Shown piece after piece: positions 51,293 through 58,679 of a stretch of 64,000 bases of DNA. Below the pieces are notes generated by a model that was given only the letters and a program-made list of their open reading frames with translations, was not told the origin of the DNA and ran no database searches. The DNA comes from Actinomycetota bacterium (lineage in GTDB: Bacteria > Actinomycetota > Thermoleophilia > Gaiellales > Gaiellaceae). Each line of letters opens with the position of its first letter. Positions within the stretch are counted from its first letter, which is position 1. The stretch lies in contig VAXB01000033.1 of NCBI GenBank assembly GCA_005883995.1, forward strand, positions 1-64,000, read 5' to 3'. Position numbers and translations under genes: made by a program.

Positions 51293-52531
51293 GTGGCCGT
51301 GCGTGCGCCTCACCTCTACCACTCGCTGCGCTGCTTCTGTCTCGGCGCGTTCCGCACGCTGCTGGCGGAGCTCGCCGAAGGCGCCGACCTGCCATTCGCC
51401 TTCGAGGAGCACGGCTCGTACGGACGGCCGGCGCTCTACGAGTACAAGCCGCTCGTCCGGCCGTTCGTCGAGGTGCGCGCGCACCGGCTGAAGCAGCGCG
51501 AGGACGCGCGGATCGCGCTCGACGAGTTGCAGCGCGAGCCGGCCGCCTCGATCTTCGCGCGCGCGCATGCGGGTGCGCGGCCGTCGGAGGACGATGCGCT
51601 GTTCATGAGCATCCTGCTGCCGCTGCTCGTCCGCACCGCCGAGACGTGCGGCGGCTTCGACTGGGACGACGCCGCGTACGACAAGGCCTACGCGGACATC
51701 GAGGATTCCCTCTTCGGCCGCGGCCACGCGTACGGCGCGGTCGCGCCGCTCGTCGGGATCACGCTCGGCGGCCAGGCAGTCGAGCTCGGCGGCGGCATCC
51801 GCGTGCGTCCGGCTGCGACGGGAGAGCTCGCCAAGCTCTGGCCGGAGGCCGGCGGTTTGCTTCCACCCGATTTCGGACGCGAGCCCGACCGGCTGTGCGT
51901 CCTCGAGCTGGAGCGCGCGCTCGCCCACGGCGAGACCGACCCGCCCGACGCGGTCGCCGAGCTCGCGGACGCCGTGACCGCGATCCGGCTTGCCACCGCC
52001 GCACCCGCGGCAGCCGGCCCCGTCCTGTTCGAGCGGCTGGACTGGCGACCGTTCGGGATCCGGCCGGTGCTGCCGATCGCCGCGACGTCGCCCGTCGGCG
52101 AGCCTACGCGCCTCGACTCATTCCGCGGCGGGCTCGCCGCCGACCTGCTCGCGCGGCTCGGCGCGGCCGACGAGGATCCGGATCTCGGCGAGGCGCTCGA
52201 CCGATGGGAGCTGTCGCTCTTCCAGGACGGGCCGTTCCGCGCGGAGCAGCTGCGGGAGTCGCTCGTCGCGCTGCTCGGCGGCACGGACGGGCTGTGGGCA
52301 GCCGTCGTCCGCGGCGCGATCCTGCTCGGTGAGAACGGCAAGGAACGCGCGGACGCGCAAGCGCGCCTTTCGGGTGACCCCGACGCGGATCTGATCCGCC
52401 GCGCGCTCGTCGAAACGCTGCTTCGCGGCGAGCGCTCCACGCTCGTCCGGATGCTCGACGAGACGATTCTGGGCCTGCGCCCGGCGCCGGCCGCGCGTCC
52501 GCCGTCGCTCGCCCGCGCGCTCGCGAGCTAG
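51293..52531 (+). CDS. Hypothetical protein, 412 aa
   Basis: The GTG at 51293 opens a long frame with normal codon bias. The product is mostly helical with a first segment LYHSLRCFCLGAFRTLLAELAEG and later ELGGGIRVRPAATGELAKLWPEAGG. Neither membrane segments nor catalytic motifs are evident, and I do not recognise a family. Its end touches the minus-strand TPR fragment at 52528. It could be a real but narrowly distributed gene. Confidence 0.6.
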   Translation: MAVRAPHLYHSLRCFCLGAFRTLLAELAEGADLPFAFEEHGSYGRPALYEYKPLVRPFVEVRAHRLKQREDARIALDELQREPAASIFARAHAGARPSEDDALFMSILLPLLVRTAETCGGFDWDDAAYDKAYADIEDSLFGRGHAYGAVAPLVGITLGGQAVELGGGIRVRPAATGELAKLWPEAGGLLPPDFGREPDRLCVLELERALAHGETDPPDAVAELADAVTAIRLATAAPAAAGPVLFERLDWRPFGIRPVLPIAATSPVGEPTRLDSFRGGLAADLLARLGAADEDPDLGEALDRWELSLFQDGPFRAEQLRESLVALLGGTDGLWAAVVRGAILLGENGKERADAQARLSGDPDADLIRRALVETLLRGERSTLVRMLDETILGLRPAPAARPPSLARALAS

Positions 52532-52703
52532 ATACGCGCGGCTTCGAGTGGCGCGTCGCCGAGCAGCGCGTCGACGCGGGCAAGCAGCGGCTGCGCGGAC
52601 AAACCGGCGAAGATCGCCCGTGCGTCGGTGAGCCGTTCGCGGCCGGCATCCGTTCGGCCGATCGCCAGCAGACAGCGTCCCGCGCCGAGCAGGCCTCACC
52701 GCG
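52528..52703 (-). pseudogene. C-terminal fragment of a TPR-containing regulator
   Basis: The frame encodes GLLGAGRCLLAIGRT followed by DAGRERLTDARAIFAGLSAQPLLARVDALLGDAP, the kind of closing TPR helix pair seen at the C-termini of cyclase-ATPase-TPR and BTAD regulators. A TGA lies in frame directly upstream, so there is no room for the rest of the protein. It is either a remnant of a deleted regulator gene or the edge of a lost segment. The plus-strand hypothetical gene ends on the same bases. Confidence 0.5.
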
Positions 52704-52850
52704 GCGCGGGTGCGATCCGGATTCTTTTCGCCGCACTGGGACAGATCAGCACCCCGACCCAGTGTGGAGCGCAAGGCTGACGCTGACAAGCAGCATTCCG
52801 GCGCGAATCCGTCACAGACGCGCGCGAATCTTCCCGTTACCGTCGTTCTC

Positions 52851-53051
52851 GTGGACGAGGCCCGTGCAGTGATCGAGCGTCTGGACCGCATCGACGTGCT
52901 CGAGCGCGGCGGAGCTCCCCCCGCCGCCGTGCTCGACGAGCTTCGCGGGCTTCTCCACGACGCCGAGGCGTGGGTGCGGATCGACGGCGACGAGCATGCC
53001 GAGGAGGTGGTGGCCAGATGTGGCGCGGCGCTTGCGCAGCCGGTCCCGTAG
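52851..53051 (+). CDS. Small hypothetical protein, 66 aa
   Basis: The GTG at 52851 gives a small acidic protein beginning VDEARAVIERLDRIDVLERGG, with a helical N-terminal half and a HDAEAWVRIDGDEHAEEVVARC C-terminal part. It lies 9 bases before the bicupin gene, so they are probably co-translated. Normal codon use supports it. No family is recognised. Confidence 0.55.
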   Translation: MDEARAVIERLDRIDVLERGGAPPAAVLDELRGLLHDAEAWVRIDGDEHAEEVVARCGAALAQPVP

Positions 53052-53060
53052 AGTCGTGCC

Positions 53061-54017
53061 GTGGGGATCGCGAACTGGGACGACGTTTCCGCGGACCCGG
53101 TCGCGAAGGGGCACATCGCGTGCACCTGGCGCCATCTCGGCGACGCGGCCGGAACACAACGCGTCGGCGTCAACCGCATCCAGGTCGAGCCGGGGAAGTG
53201 GTCCGGCCCAGTGCATGCGGAGCTCGATGCGGAAGAGATCTTCTTCGTGCTCGCCGGGTCCGGGATCTCGTTCCACAACGGAGGAGCGTACGAGGTGCGT
53301 GAGGGCGACTGCATCGTCCATCGCGCCGCCGACACGCACGGGCTACGTGCCGGCAACAACGGGATCGACGTGCTTGCGTTCGGCGAGCGGATGGACGCGC
53401 GCTACACGCACTTCCCGCGCGTGCACGTGATCGGGAATTACCCGGGCGTGACGCTCGACGTGACGTCGGGCCCGCGCGCGTGGGATCGCGAGATCGCGTT
53501 GGGCGAACCGGAGCTTCCGGAGCTTTCGCCGGGCGCGGAGCACATCGTCAATGCGCACACGATGGACGCCGACTACGAAGGGGACGCCGGCCGGTGGGTT
53601 CGGATGGCGAGCAAGGCCGGCGCGACGCGGACTGGTCTGAACTGGGGCCGACTCGCGCCGGGTCGTGCGGGTGCGCCGCCGCATTGCCACTCCGCAGAGG
53701 AGGAGATCTTCGTCGTCCTCGAGGGCAGCGGAACGCTCGAGCTCTGGCCGTCGCCGCAGGCCGCGCGGGCGGGTGGCGCATCCGAGCGCGAAGAGCATCC
53801 GCTCCGCGCCGGCGACGTCGTGTCGCGTCCGTCCGGAACGCGCATCGCTCACTACTTCCGCGCCGGCGACGAGGGAATGACGTCGCTCGCCTACGGCGAG
53901 CGGAATCACAACGACATCTGTTACTACCCGCGCTCGAACAAGATCTTCTGGCGCGGCGTCGGCGTGATCGCGCGGCTCGAAAACCTCGACTACGACGACG
54001 GCGAACCGGAGGACTGA
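53061..54017 (+). CDS. Bicupin protein
   Basis: Two cupin modules are visible in the 318-residue product: the first with HAELDAEEIFFVLAGSG and CIVHRAADTHGL, the second with PPHCHSAEEEIFVVLEGSG and SRPSGTRIAHYF. Metal-ligand His and Glu residues appear complete in the second. The start is the GTG at 53061. Bicupins of this kind include dioxygenases and isomerases; the substrate is not clear. A possible c-di-AMP riboswitch begins 60 bases after its stop. Confidence 0.85.
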   Translation: MGIANWDDVSADPVAKGHIACTWRHLGDAAGTQRVGVNRIQVEPGKWSGPVHAELDAEEIFFVLAGSGISFHNGGAYEVREGDCIVHRAADTHGLRAGNNGIDVLAFGERMDARYTHFPRVHVIGNYPGVTLDVTSGPRAWDREIALGEPELPELSPGAEHIVNAHTMDADYEGDAGRWVRMASKAGATRTGLNWGRLAPGRAGAPPHCHSAEEEIFVVLEGSGTLELWPSPQAARAGGASEREEHPLRAGDVVSRPSGTRIAHYFRAGDEGMTSLAYGERNHNDICYYPRSNKIFWRGVGVIARLENLDYDDGEPED

Positions 54018-54077
54018 TCGTTTCCCGCCATTCGAGCGGCATCCGGTCGCTTCCGTCTCTTCTTCGCTGTCGAGTGC

Positions 54078-54235
54078 GACGCTTAAGTAATCCCGCGCAC
54101 GGGAACCTGCCGAGACCGTGCGCAACAAATCGCGCGACAAATCGTCAAACGGTGAGCCAGAAGACTAGGAGTACCTTCTCGTGGCACGAATCCGTTGGAT
54201 TCCTGCTACTTCTAGAAGCAGACGCCTGAGGCGTT
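54078..54235 (+). promoter_or_regulatory. Candidate c-di-AMP (ydaO/yuaA) riboswitch
   Basis: Several anchors of the ydaO consensus appear in order: GACGCTTAAG at the 5' end, CGGGAACC at 54100, GGTGAGCC at 54151 (consensus GGTGAATCC) and CGAATCCGTT at 54187 (consensus CGAATCCGTC). The first segment can pair with CTGAGGCGTT at 54226-54235 to close a P1-like stem. Spacing between the anchors is close to that of B. subtilis ydaO. The GGTGA anchor deviates from the consensus, so this is a candidate only. The gene controlled would be the UPF0104-like membrane protein at 54286. Confidence 0.35.
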
Positions 54236-54285
54236 CACCCATTCGCGTATCCAGCTTCCTCTCCCGTCGTCCGATACCACCCTCG

Positions 54286-55245
54286 ATGGGGAGAGTTGTC
54301 CATGCGTTCGGCTCACGTCGTTTCCGAATCGCCGTCAACGCGTTTTTTGTCGTCGGCGCCCTTGTCGCTGCGGCTCTGACGGGCGTTCACTTCTTGCACT
54401 CGGGCTGGCCGCTCTCCCACGCGAACCCGTATCTGATCGGCGCGGCCGGACTGCTGTTCCTCGCCGCGTACGCCTTCAAGGCCTGGGGCTGGCAAAGGCT
54501 GTTCTCGCCAGAAGACCGACCGCAGGCGCTGACGCTCGCAGCTGCCGGTGGGGCGGCGTCGGTAGGTGGAGTCGCGCTGCCGGGACGGTTCGACGAGGCG
54601 ATCCGGATCGCCGTCGTGCGGAGGCTTCCCGGAAAAACCGTCGGGTTCGGCGCGCTCGCGCTCACCTTGATCGTCGTCGGTTTGCTCGACTCAGCGGCGC
54701 TGGCCCCGATGGCGTCGATCGCAGCTGCTGCGTCGCACAGAGGCAGCGTGAAGGCCGGCTTCGCGCTCGTCGCCGCTGCCGGACTTGCCGCAGCCCTGCT
54801 CGTCTTCTTCCTTCCACGCCTTTCGCGCCTCGGTTGGGTTGCGCGGTTCAAGGTGGGGCGCTGGCTGCAGGAACATTGTGCGTGCCGTCGCACGGCGACC
54901 CAGGCATGGCTGCTGATCACCGTCTCGTGGGCGCTCCGCGCTGTCGCCGTCTTCATCCTCCTGCAGGCGCTGGCAGTCGGCGCGCAGTCGTTCCCGCTCG
55001 CGCTCGCGTTCCTCTGTGCATCGGCCGCCTCGGCGGCGCTGCCGATCGCACCGGCGGGCGCAGCGACGCAGGCCGGTGCAGGCGCCGCGATCCTGATCAT
55101 CAGCGGCGTTCCGAAGGCGGACGCGGTCGCATTCGCGATCGCCGCACAGGCGATGGTGATCGTCTCCGGTGCCGCGGTGTGCGCGATTGCCGGAGCGTGG
55201 CACCTCGCCGCGCGGCTCCGGCGACGGACGGCACCGGCGCTCTGA
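54286..55245 (+). CDS. UPF0104/lysylphosphatidylglycerol synthase-TM-like membrane protein
   Basis: The 319-residue product has about eight hydrophobic segments and matches the membrane domain family found in MprF and in stand-alone UPF0104 proteins (KAWGWQRLFSPEDR in the first loop, GGVALPGRFDEAIR near residue 95, APAGAATQAGAG near 265). There is no catalytic synthase domain. I chose the ATG at 54286. It follows the riboswitch candidate. A role in envelope lipid transport is possible for this family. Confidence 0.75.
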   Translation: MGRVVHAFGSRRFRIAVNAFFVVGALVAAALTGVHFLHSGWPLSHANPYLIGAAGLLFLAAYAFKAWGWQRLFSPEDRPQALTLAAAGGAASVGGVALPGRFDEAIRIAVVRRLPGKTVGFGALALTLIVVGLLDSAALAPMASIAAAASHRGSVKAGFALVAAAGLAAALLVFFLPRLSRLGWVARFKVGRWLQEHCACRRTATQAWLLITVSWALRAVAVFILLQALAVGAQSFPLALAFLCASAASAALPIAPAGAATQAGAGAAILIISGVPKADAVAFAIAAQAMVIVSGAAVCAIAGAWHLAARLRRRTAPAL

Positions 55246-55384
55246 CGCGCCGTCCGATGCCGCTGCGAGCATCGGAACCCCTGGAGGACTCAGCTATCCT
55301 GGCCCGAAAGACCGGCTCATGGGTCTGTCCCGACTACTTCCGCGTCCCAATACACGCGCGTCGTCTAGCGAGGGGAATCAGCAC

Positions 55385-56155
55385 GTGAACAGAGTGATCG
55401 CCTTCGCCAACCAGAAGGGCGGCGTGGCGAAGACGACGACGACGCTGAACCTCGGTGTCGCACTGAAGGAGCAGGGTTTCCGCGTTCTGCTGATCGATCT
55501 CGACCCGCAGGGCAACCTGACGATGAGCCAGGGCTGGAATCCCGACGACATCGAGCGCTCGATGTTCGACGTCCTCGTCCACCAGTTGCCGATCACGGAG
55601 ATCATCCGCCCGTCGGAGGTCGACGTCGCCGTCTCCTCGATCGACCTCGCCGGCGCCGAGCTCGCGTTGTCGTCGATGATCGGCCGCGAGCGGGCGCTCG
55701 AGAAGGCTGTGAGGCCGATCAAGGAGAGCTACGACTACATCCTGATCGACACGCCGCCGTCGCTTGGCCTGCTGACGATCAACGCGCTCGTTGCGTCGGA
55801 CGGTGTGATCGTGCCGGTTCAATGTGAGTACCTCTCGTTGCGCGGCCTCGCGCAGCTGCAGAACACGCTCGAGATGATCCGCGAGAACCTGAATCCAGAC
55901 GTCGAGATCCAGGGAATCCTTCCGACCATGTACGACCGCCGCTTGCTGCACTCGCGCGAGGCGATCGACATCCTCCGCGAGAGCTTCGGCAGTCTCGTCT
56001 TCAACACGAGGATCCGCAAGACGATCCGCTACGCCGAGGCACCGGTCAAAGGCCAATCCGTGCTCGGCTACGACCCCACGGGTGAGGCGGCGGAGCTGTA
56101 CCGCGACTTGGCGAAGGAGGTGCTCAATGGCGCGCAAGCGCGCGAGCATGCGTGA
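55385..56155 (+). CDS. parA: ParA-family ATPase
   Basis: The 256-residue product has the deviant Walker A motif ([13 protein letters not shown]), Walker A' ([12 protein letters not shown]), Walker B ([11 protein letters not shown]) and the C-terminal motif of chromosome ParA/Soj ([15 protein letters not shown]). No ParB gene or parS-like site is seen next to it. The GTG at 55385 is well placed after GAGGGG. Its 3' end overlaps the start of ftsZ by 29 bases, which is unusual and couples the two. Confidence 0.92.
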   Translation: MNRVIAFANQKGGVAKTTTTLNLGVALKEQGFRVLLIDLDPQGNLTMSQGWNPDDIERSMFDVLVHQLPITEIIRPSEVDVAVSSIDLAGAELALSSMIGRERALEKAVRPIKESYDYILIDTPPSLGLLTINALVASDGVIVPVQCEYLSLRGLAQLQNTLEMIRENLNPDVEIQGILPTMYDRRLLHSREAIDILRESFGSLVFNTRIRKTIRYAEAPVKGQSVLGYDPTGEAAELYRDLAKEVLNGAQAREHA

Positions 56156-57515
56156 GGGCCCCCTCGCGGAGCTCTTCAAGGCAACCGAGGCGGCACAGCG
56201 ACAGGCGGAGCAGCAGCCCGCGGAGGCCGAGGAGCCGCACGAGTCGACGGTCGAGCACGTTCCGACATGGGAGGACGAGGTCGACACGCCGGCGCCGCCG
56301 CGGCCGGACCCGATTCCCGAGCCGGGACCGCCCGAGCCGACGCCGCAGCCGCCTGCGCCCGATCCGACGCCGGAGCCCACGCCCCCGCCGCCGATCGCGC
56401 CGGAGCCGCCGGTGACCCGCTACGTCGAGACGCTGCCCGAGCCGGCGCCGCGGCTGCACCGCGCGCCGTCCGGAATGGCCGGTTCCTATCTCGCGAAAAT
56501 CGTCGTCGTCGGCGTCGGCGGTGCGGGACTCAATGCCGTCAACAGGATGATCGACGCCGGCATCAACCAGGTCGACTTCATCGCCGTCAACACGGACCTG
56601 CAGCAGCTGCAAATGTCGGAGGCGGACCACAAGATCCACATCGGCCGAGACCTGACGAAGGGCCTCGGCTCCGGCGCCGAGCCCGCGATCGGTCGCCAGG
56701 CCGCGGAGGAGAGCTACGACCAGGTCAAGCAGGCGCTGCGCGGCGCGGACATGGTGTTCGTGACCGCAGGCGAAGGCGGCGGCACCGGCACCGGCGCTGC
56801 GCCGATCGTGGCGCAGATCGCGCGCTCGCTCGGTGCGCTGACGGTCGGGATCGTGACGCTTCCGTTCAGGTTCGAAGGCACGAAGCGTCGCGGCGCTGCG
56901 ATGGCGGGAATCGACGAGCTCCGCACCGCGTGCGACACGACGATCGTGATTCCCAACGACCGTCTGCTCGAGGTCCTCGACAAGTCCACCTCGATGCTCG
57001 ACGCGTTCAAGATCGCCGACGACGTCCTGCGTCAGGGCGTCCAGGGGATCTGCGACCTGATCACGCTCCCGGGGTTGATCAACCTGGACTTCGCCGACGT
57101 GCGGACGATCATGGAGAACAGCGGCGCGGCGTTGATGGGCATCGGCTTCTCGTCCGCGCCCGAGGGCCGTGCGCGCGAGGCGGCGGAGCGTGCGCTCCGC
57201 TCGCCGCTGATCGACACGGAGCTCGGTGCAGCGCGCGGGATCCTGCTGTCGATCGCGGGCGGCGACGACCTCTCGCTGATCGAGGTGAACGAAGCGGCCG
57301 AGGTGATCCGCCAGACCGCGACCGACGACACGCAGATCATCTTCGGCGCGACGATCGACGAGCGCCTGACCGGCCAGGTATGGGTGACGGTGATCGCGAC
57401 CGGACTCGCGTCACCGAGCAGCCGGCCCGTCGCGCGGAGCAGCTTCGTCAGCTCGCTGACGTCGACGTCCGAGCAGCGCGACGAGCTCGAGCCGCCCGCG
57501 TTCCTGCGGAACTAG
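56127..57515 (+). CDS. ftsZ: FtsZ with a long proline-rich N-terminal extension
   Basis: The ATG at 56127 stands 5 bases after GGAGGTG. Residues 1-25 ([20 protein letters not shown]) look like a short amphipathic helix, 25-115 are Pro/Glu/Asp-rich and probably disordered, and the tubulin core runs from about 122 to 435. The core has [13 protein letters not shown], the GTPase signature [13 protein letters not shown] and the [11 protein letters not shown] catalytic loop. The C-terminal peptide [11 protein letters not shown] resembles the conserved partner-binding tail. FtsZ forms the division ring. Most FtsZ proteins have N-termini under 20 residues, so this is unusual. The gene is coupled to parA, not part of a dcw cluster. 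Its last 841 bases are duplicated in inverted form at 58882-59725. Confidence 0.9.
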   Translation: MARKRASMREGPLAELFKATEAAQRQAEQQPAEAEEPHESTVEHVPTWEDEVDTPAPPRPDPIPEPGPPEPTPQPPAPDPTPEPTPPPPIAPEPPVTRYVETLPEPAPRLHRAPSGMAGSYLAKIVVVGVGGAGLNAVNRMIDAGINQVDFIAVNTDLQQLQMSEADHKIHIGRDLTKGLGSGAEPAIGRQAAEESYDQVKQALRGADMVFVTAGEGGGTGTGAAPIVAQIARSLGALTVGIVTLPFRFEGTKRRGAAMAGIDELRTACDTTIVIPNDRLLEVLDKSTSMLDAFKIADDVLRQGVQGICDLITLPGLINLDFADVRTIMENSGAALMGIGFSSAPEGRAREAAERALRSPLIDTELGAARGILLSIAGGDDLSLIEVNEAAEVIRQTATDDTQIIFGATIDERLTGQVWVTVIATGLASPSSRPVARSSFVSSLTSTSEQRDELEPPAFLRN

Positions 57516-57577
57516 TTACTCAGGGCAGCGACACGACGAGCGAGAACGCGCCGGCGCCGGCAGTTCGCGTCACGCGG
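56675..57577. repeat. Inverted repeat copy A (ftsZ 3' part and end of the metallopeptidase gene)
   Basis: This 903-base segment recurs in reverse orientation at 58823-59725; a base at x in this copy corresponds to 116400 minus x in the other. I find only two differences, at 57038 and 57365, both C here and T in the other copy when read in the ftsZ sense, and both synonymous in ftsZ. The copy covers ftsZ codon 184 to the stop and the last 18 codons plus stop of the convergent metallopeptidase gene. The loop between the copies is 1245 bases. Confidence 0.92.
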
Positions 57578-58608
57578 AGCGTCGCGGTGCGCGCGCCGCA
57601 GATCGTCTGCGTGTGCACGTTGATGCGCAGCCGCTCGCCGCTCGCCGCGCGAAGTGATGTCGCGAGCGTGCCGTCGTACGGTGTCGACACCTTGAACGTG
57701 CGCACGGAAGAGCCACGTCGCGCGAACGTCCCGCGCAGCGTGGTGGTGTGATTCGACGTCCACGGGCTCGTCACGTCCTCCTGCACGAGCTGGAGCGCAC
57801 GCGTGTCGGGCTGGAGCGACTCGTCGACGACGAGCCAGGGCGTGATCGGGAGTCCGAGCCGTTGCTCGTTCAGTACGCGGTAGGTCTCCGCGAAGACCTC
57901 GCCCGGGTTGAACTTGTAGATGAGGGACGTCTCCGCGCCGGGGAAGAGCTCGTGCGCGCGGGTGCGGCGGCAGACGTTGATGTACGACGCCCAGCGCTTC
58001 GTGCCCCAGTCGACGGCAGGCCACGGCGGATTCGAGCGATGAGCGGCGATGTGGTGGCCGTACTCGTGCGCGATCACCGACTCCGCAGTGATGCCTGGCT
58101 GGTCCTCACCGGGGCCGATCAGCTGGTTTTCGCCGTAGCAGCCGAGGATGTCCTGGCCGCCGCAGAGCTGAGAGACCTGCGCCGGCGGCGCGAGGTAGAT
58201 CGCGACCTGCGAGATCTCCGATCCGTGCAAGAGCGACGCGAGGAAGTTCGCCCAGCGCTGGCCGACCGCCTGGTCCTGCGGATAGCTGTCGGAGATGTAG
58301 ATCGTCACGTGCTCGTTCGTCGAGGTCGTGTAGGTGCCGCCCCAGAAGCCGGCGGGCGAGATCGCGCGTCGAAGTTGTGCATCCGGGATCAACGCCGGGC
58401 CGTCGGCGATCTGGAGCGCGTTCGGCACGTCGAGGTTGCCCGCTGCGGCGGTGGACGCCGCGACTGCGGCGAGCATTGCCGTGAGGAGGGTCACGAATGC
58501 GGCGCGGAGGGCAAAGCGCGAGCGCCTCGCCCCCCGGCCCCACCTTGGAGGACCGAGCGAGGACGACGGAGGGGTTGTGCGGCGTCCGCCCGGTTTCATG
58601 CGAAGCAT
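57520..58608 (-). CDS. Secreted zinc metallopeptidase-like protein
   Basis: The 362-residue product has a basic N-terminus and a hydrophobic signal segment (about 28-55, FVTLLTAMLAAVAASTAAAG). The zinc motif HExxH is in VIAHEYGHHIAAH (near 175), and a Glu-rich region NPGEVFAETYRVL could provide the third ligand as in gluzincins. The C-terminal 90 residues look like a beta-sandwich. It converges on ftsZ with only 4 bases between the stops. Its last 18 codons recur within the inverted copy at 58823. Its function is unknown; it might act on envelope proteins. Confidence 0.78.
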   Translation of the reverse strand: MLRMKPGGRRTTPPSSSLGPPRWGRGARRSRFALRAAFVTLLTAMLAAVAASTAAAGNLDVPNALQIADGPALIPDAQLRRAISPAGFWGGTYTTSTNEHVTIYISDSYPQDQAVGQRWANFLASLLHGSEISQVAIYLAPPAQVSQLCGGQDILGCYGENQLIGPGEDQPGITAESVIAHEYGHHIAAHRSNPPWPAVDWGTKRWASYINVCRRTRAHELFPGAETSLIYKFNPGEVFAETYRVLNEQRLGLPITPWLVVDESLQPDTRALQLVQEDVTSPWTSNHTTTLRGTFARRGSSVRTFKVSTPYDGTLATSLRAASGERLRINVHTQTICGARTATLRVTRTAGAGAFSLVVSLP

Positions 58609-58679
58609 GGTGACGCGGATCGCTCAGAAAGACCTGGGATGCTGTTAAAGGTTTCGTTAACGCTGTCTAGGCTTGCGGG

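Noticed and set aside
55385-56155. ParA as a sign of a plasmid or a replication origin
   Set aside because: No parB, replication initiator, parS cluster or DnaA-box cluster is visible; the motifs are those of a chromosomal ParA.
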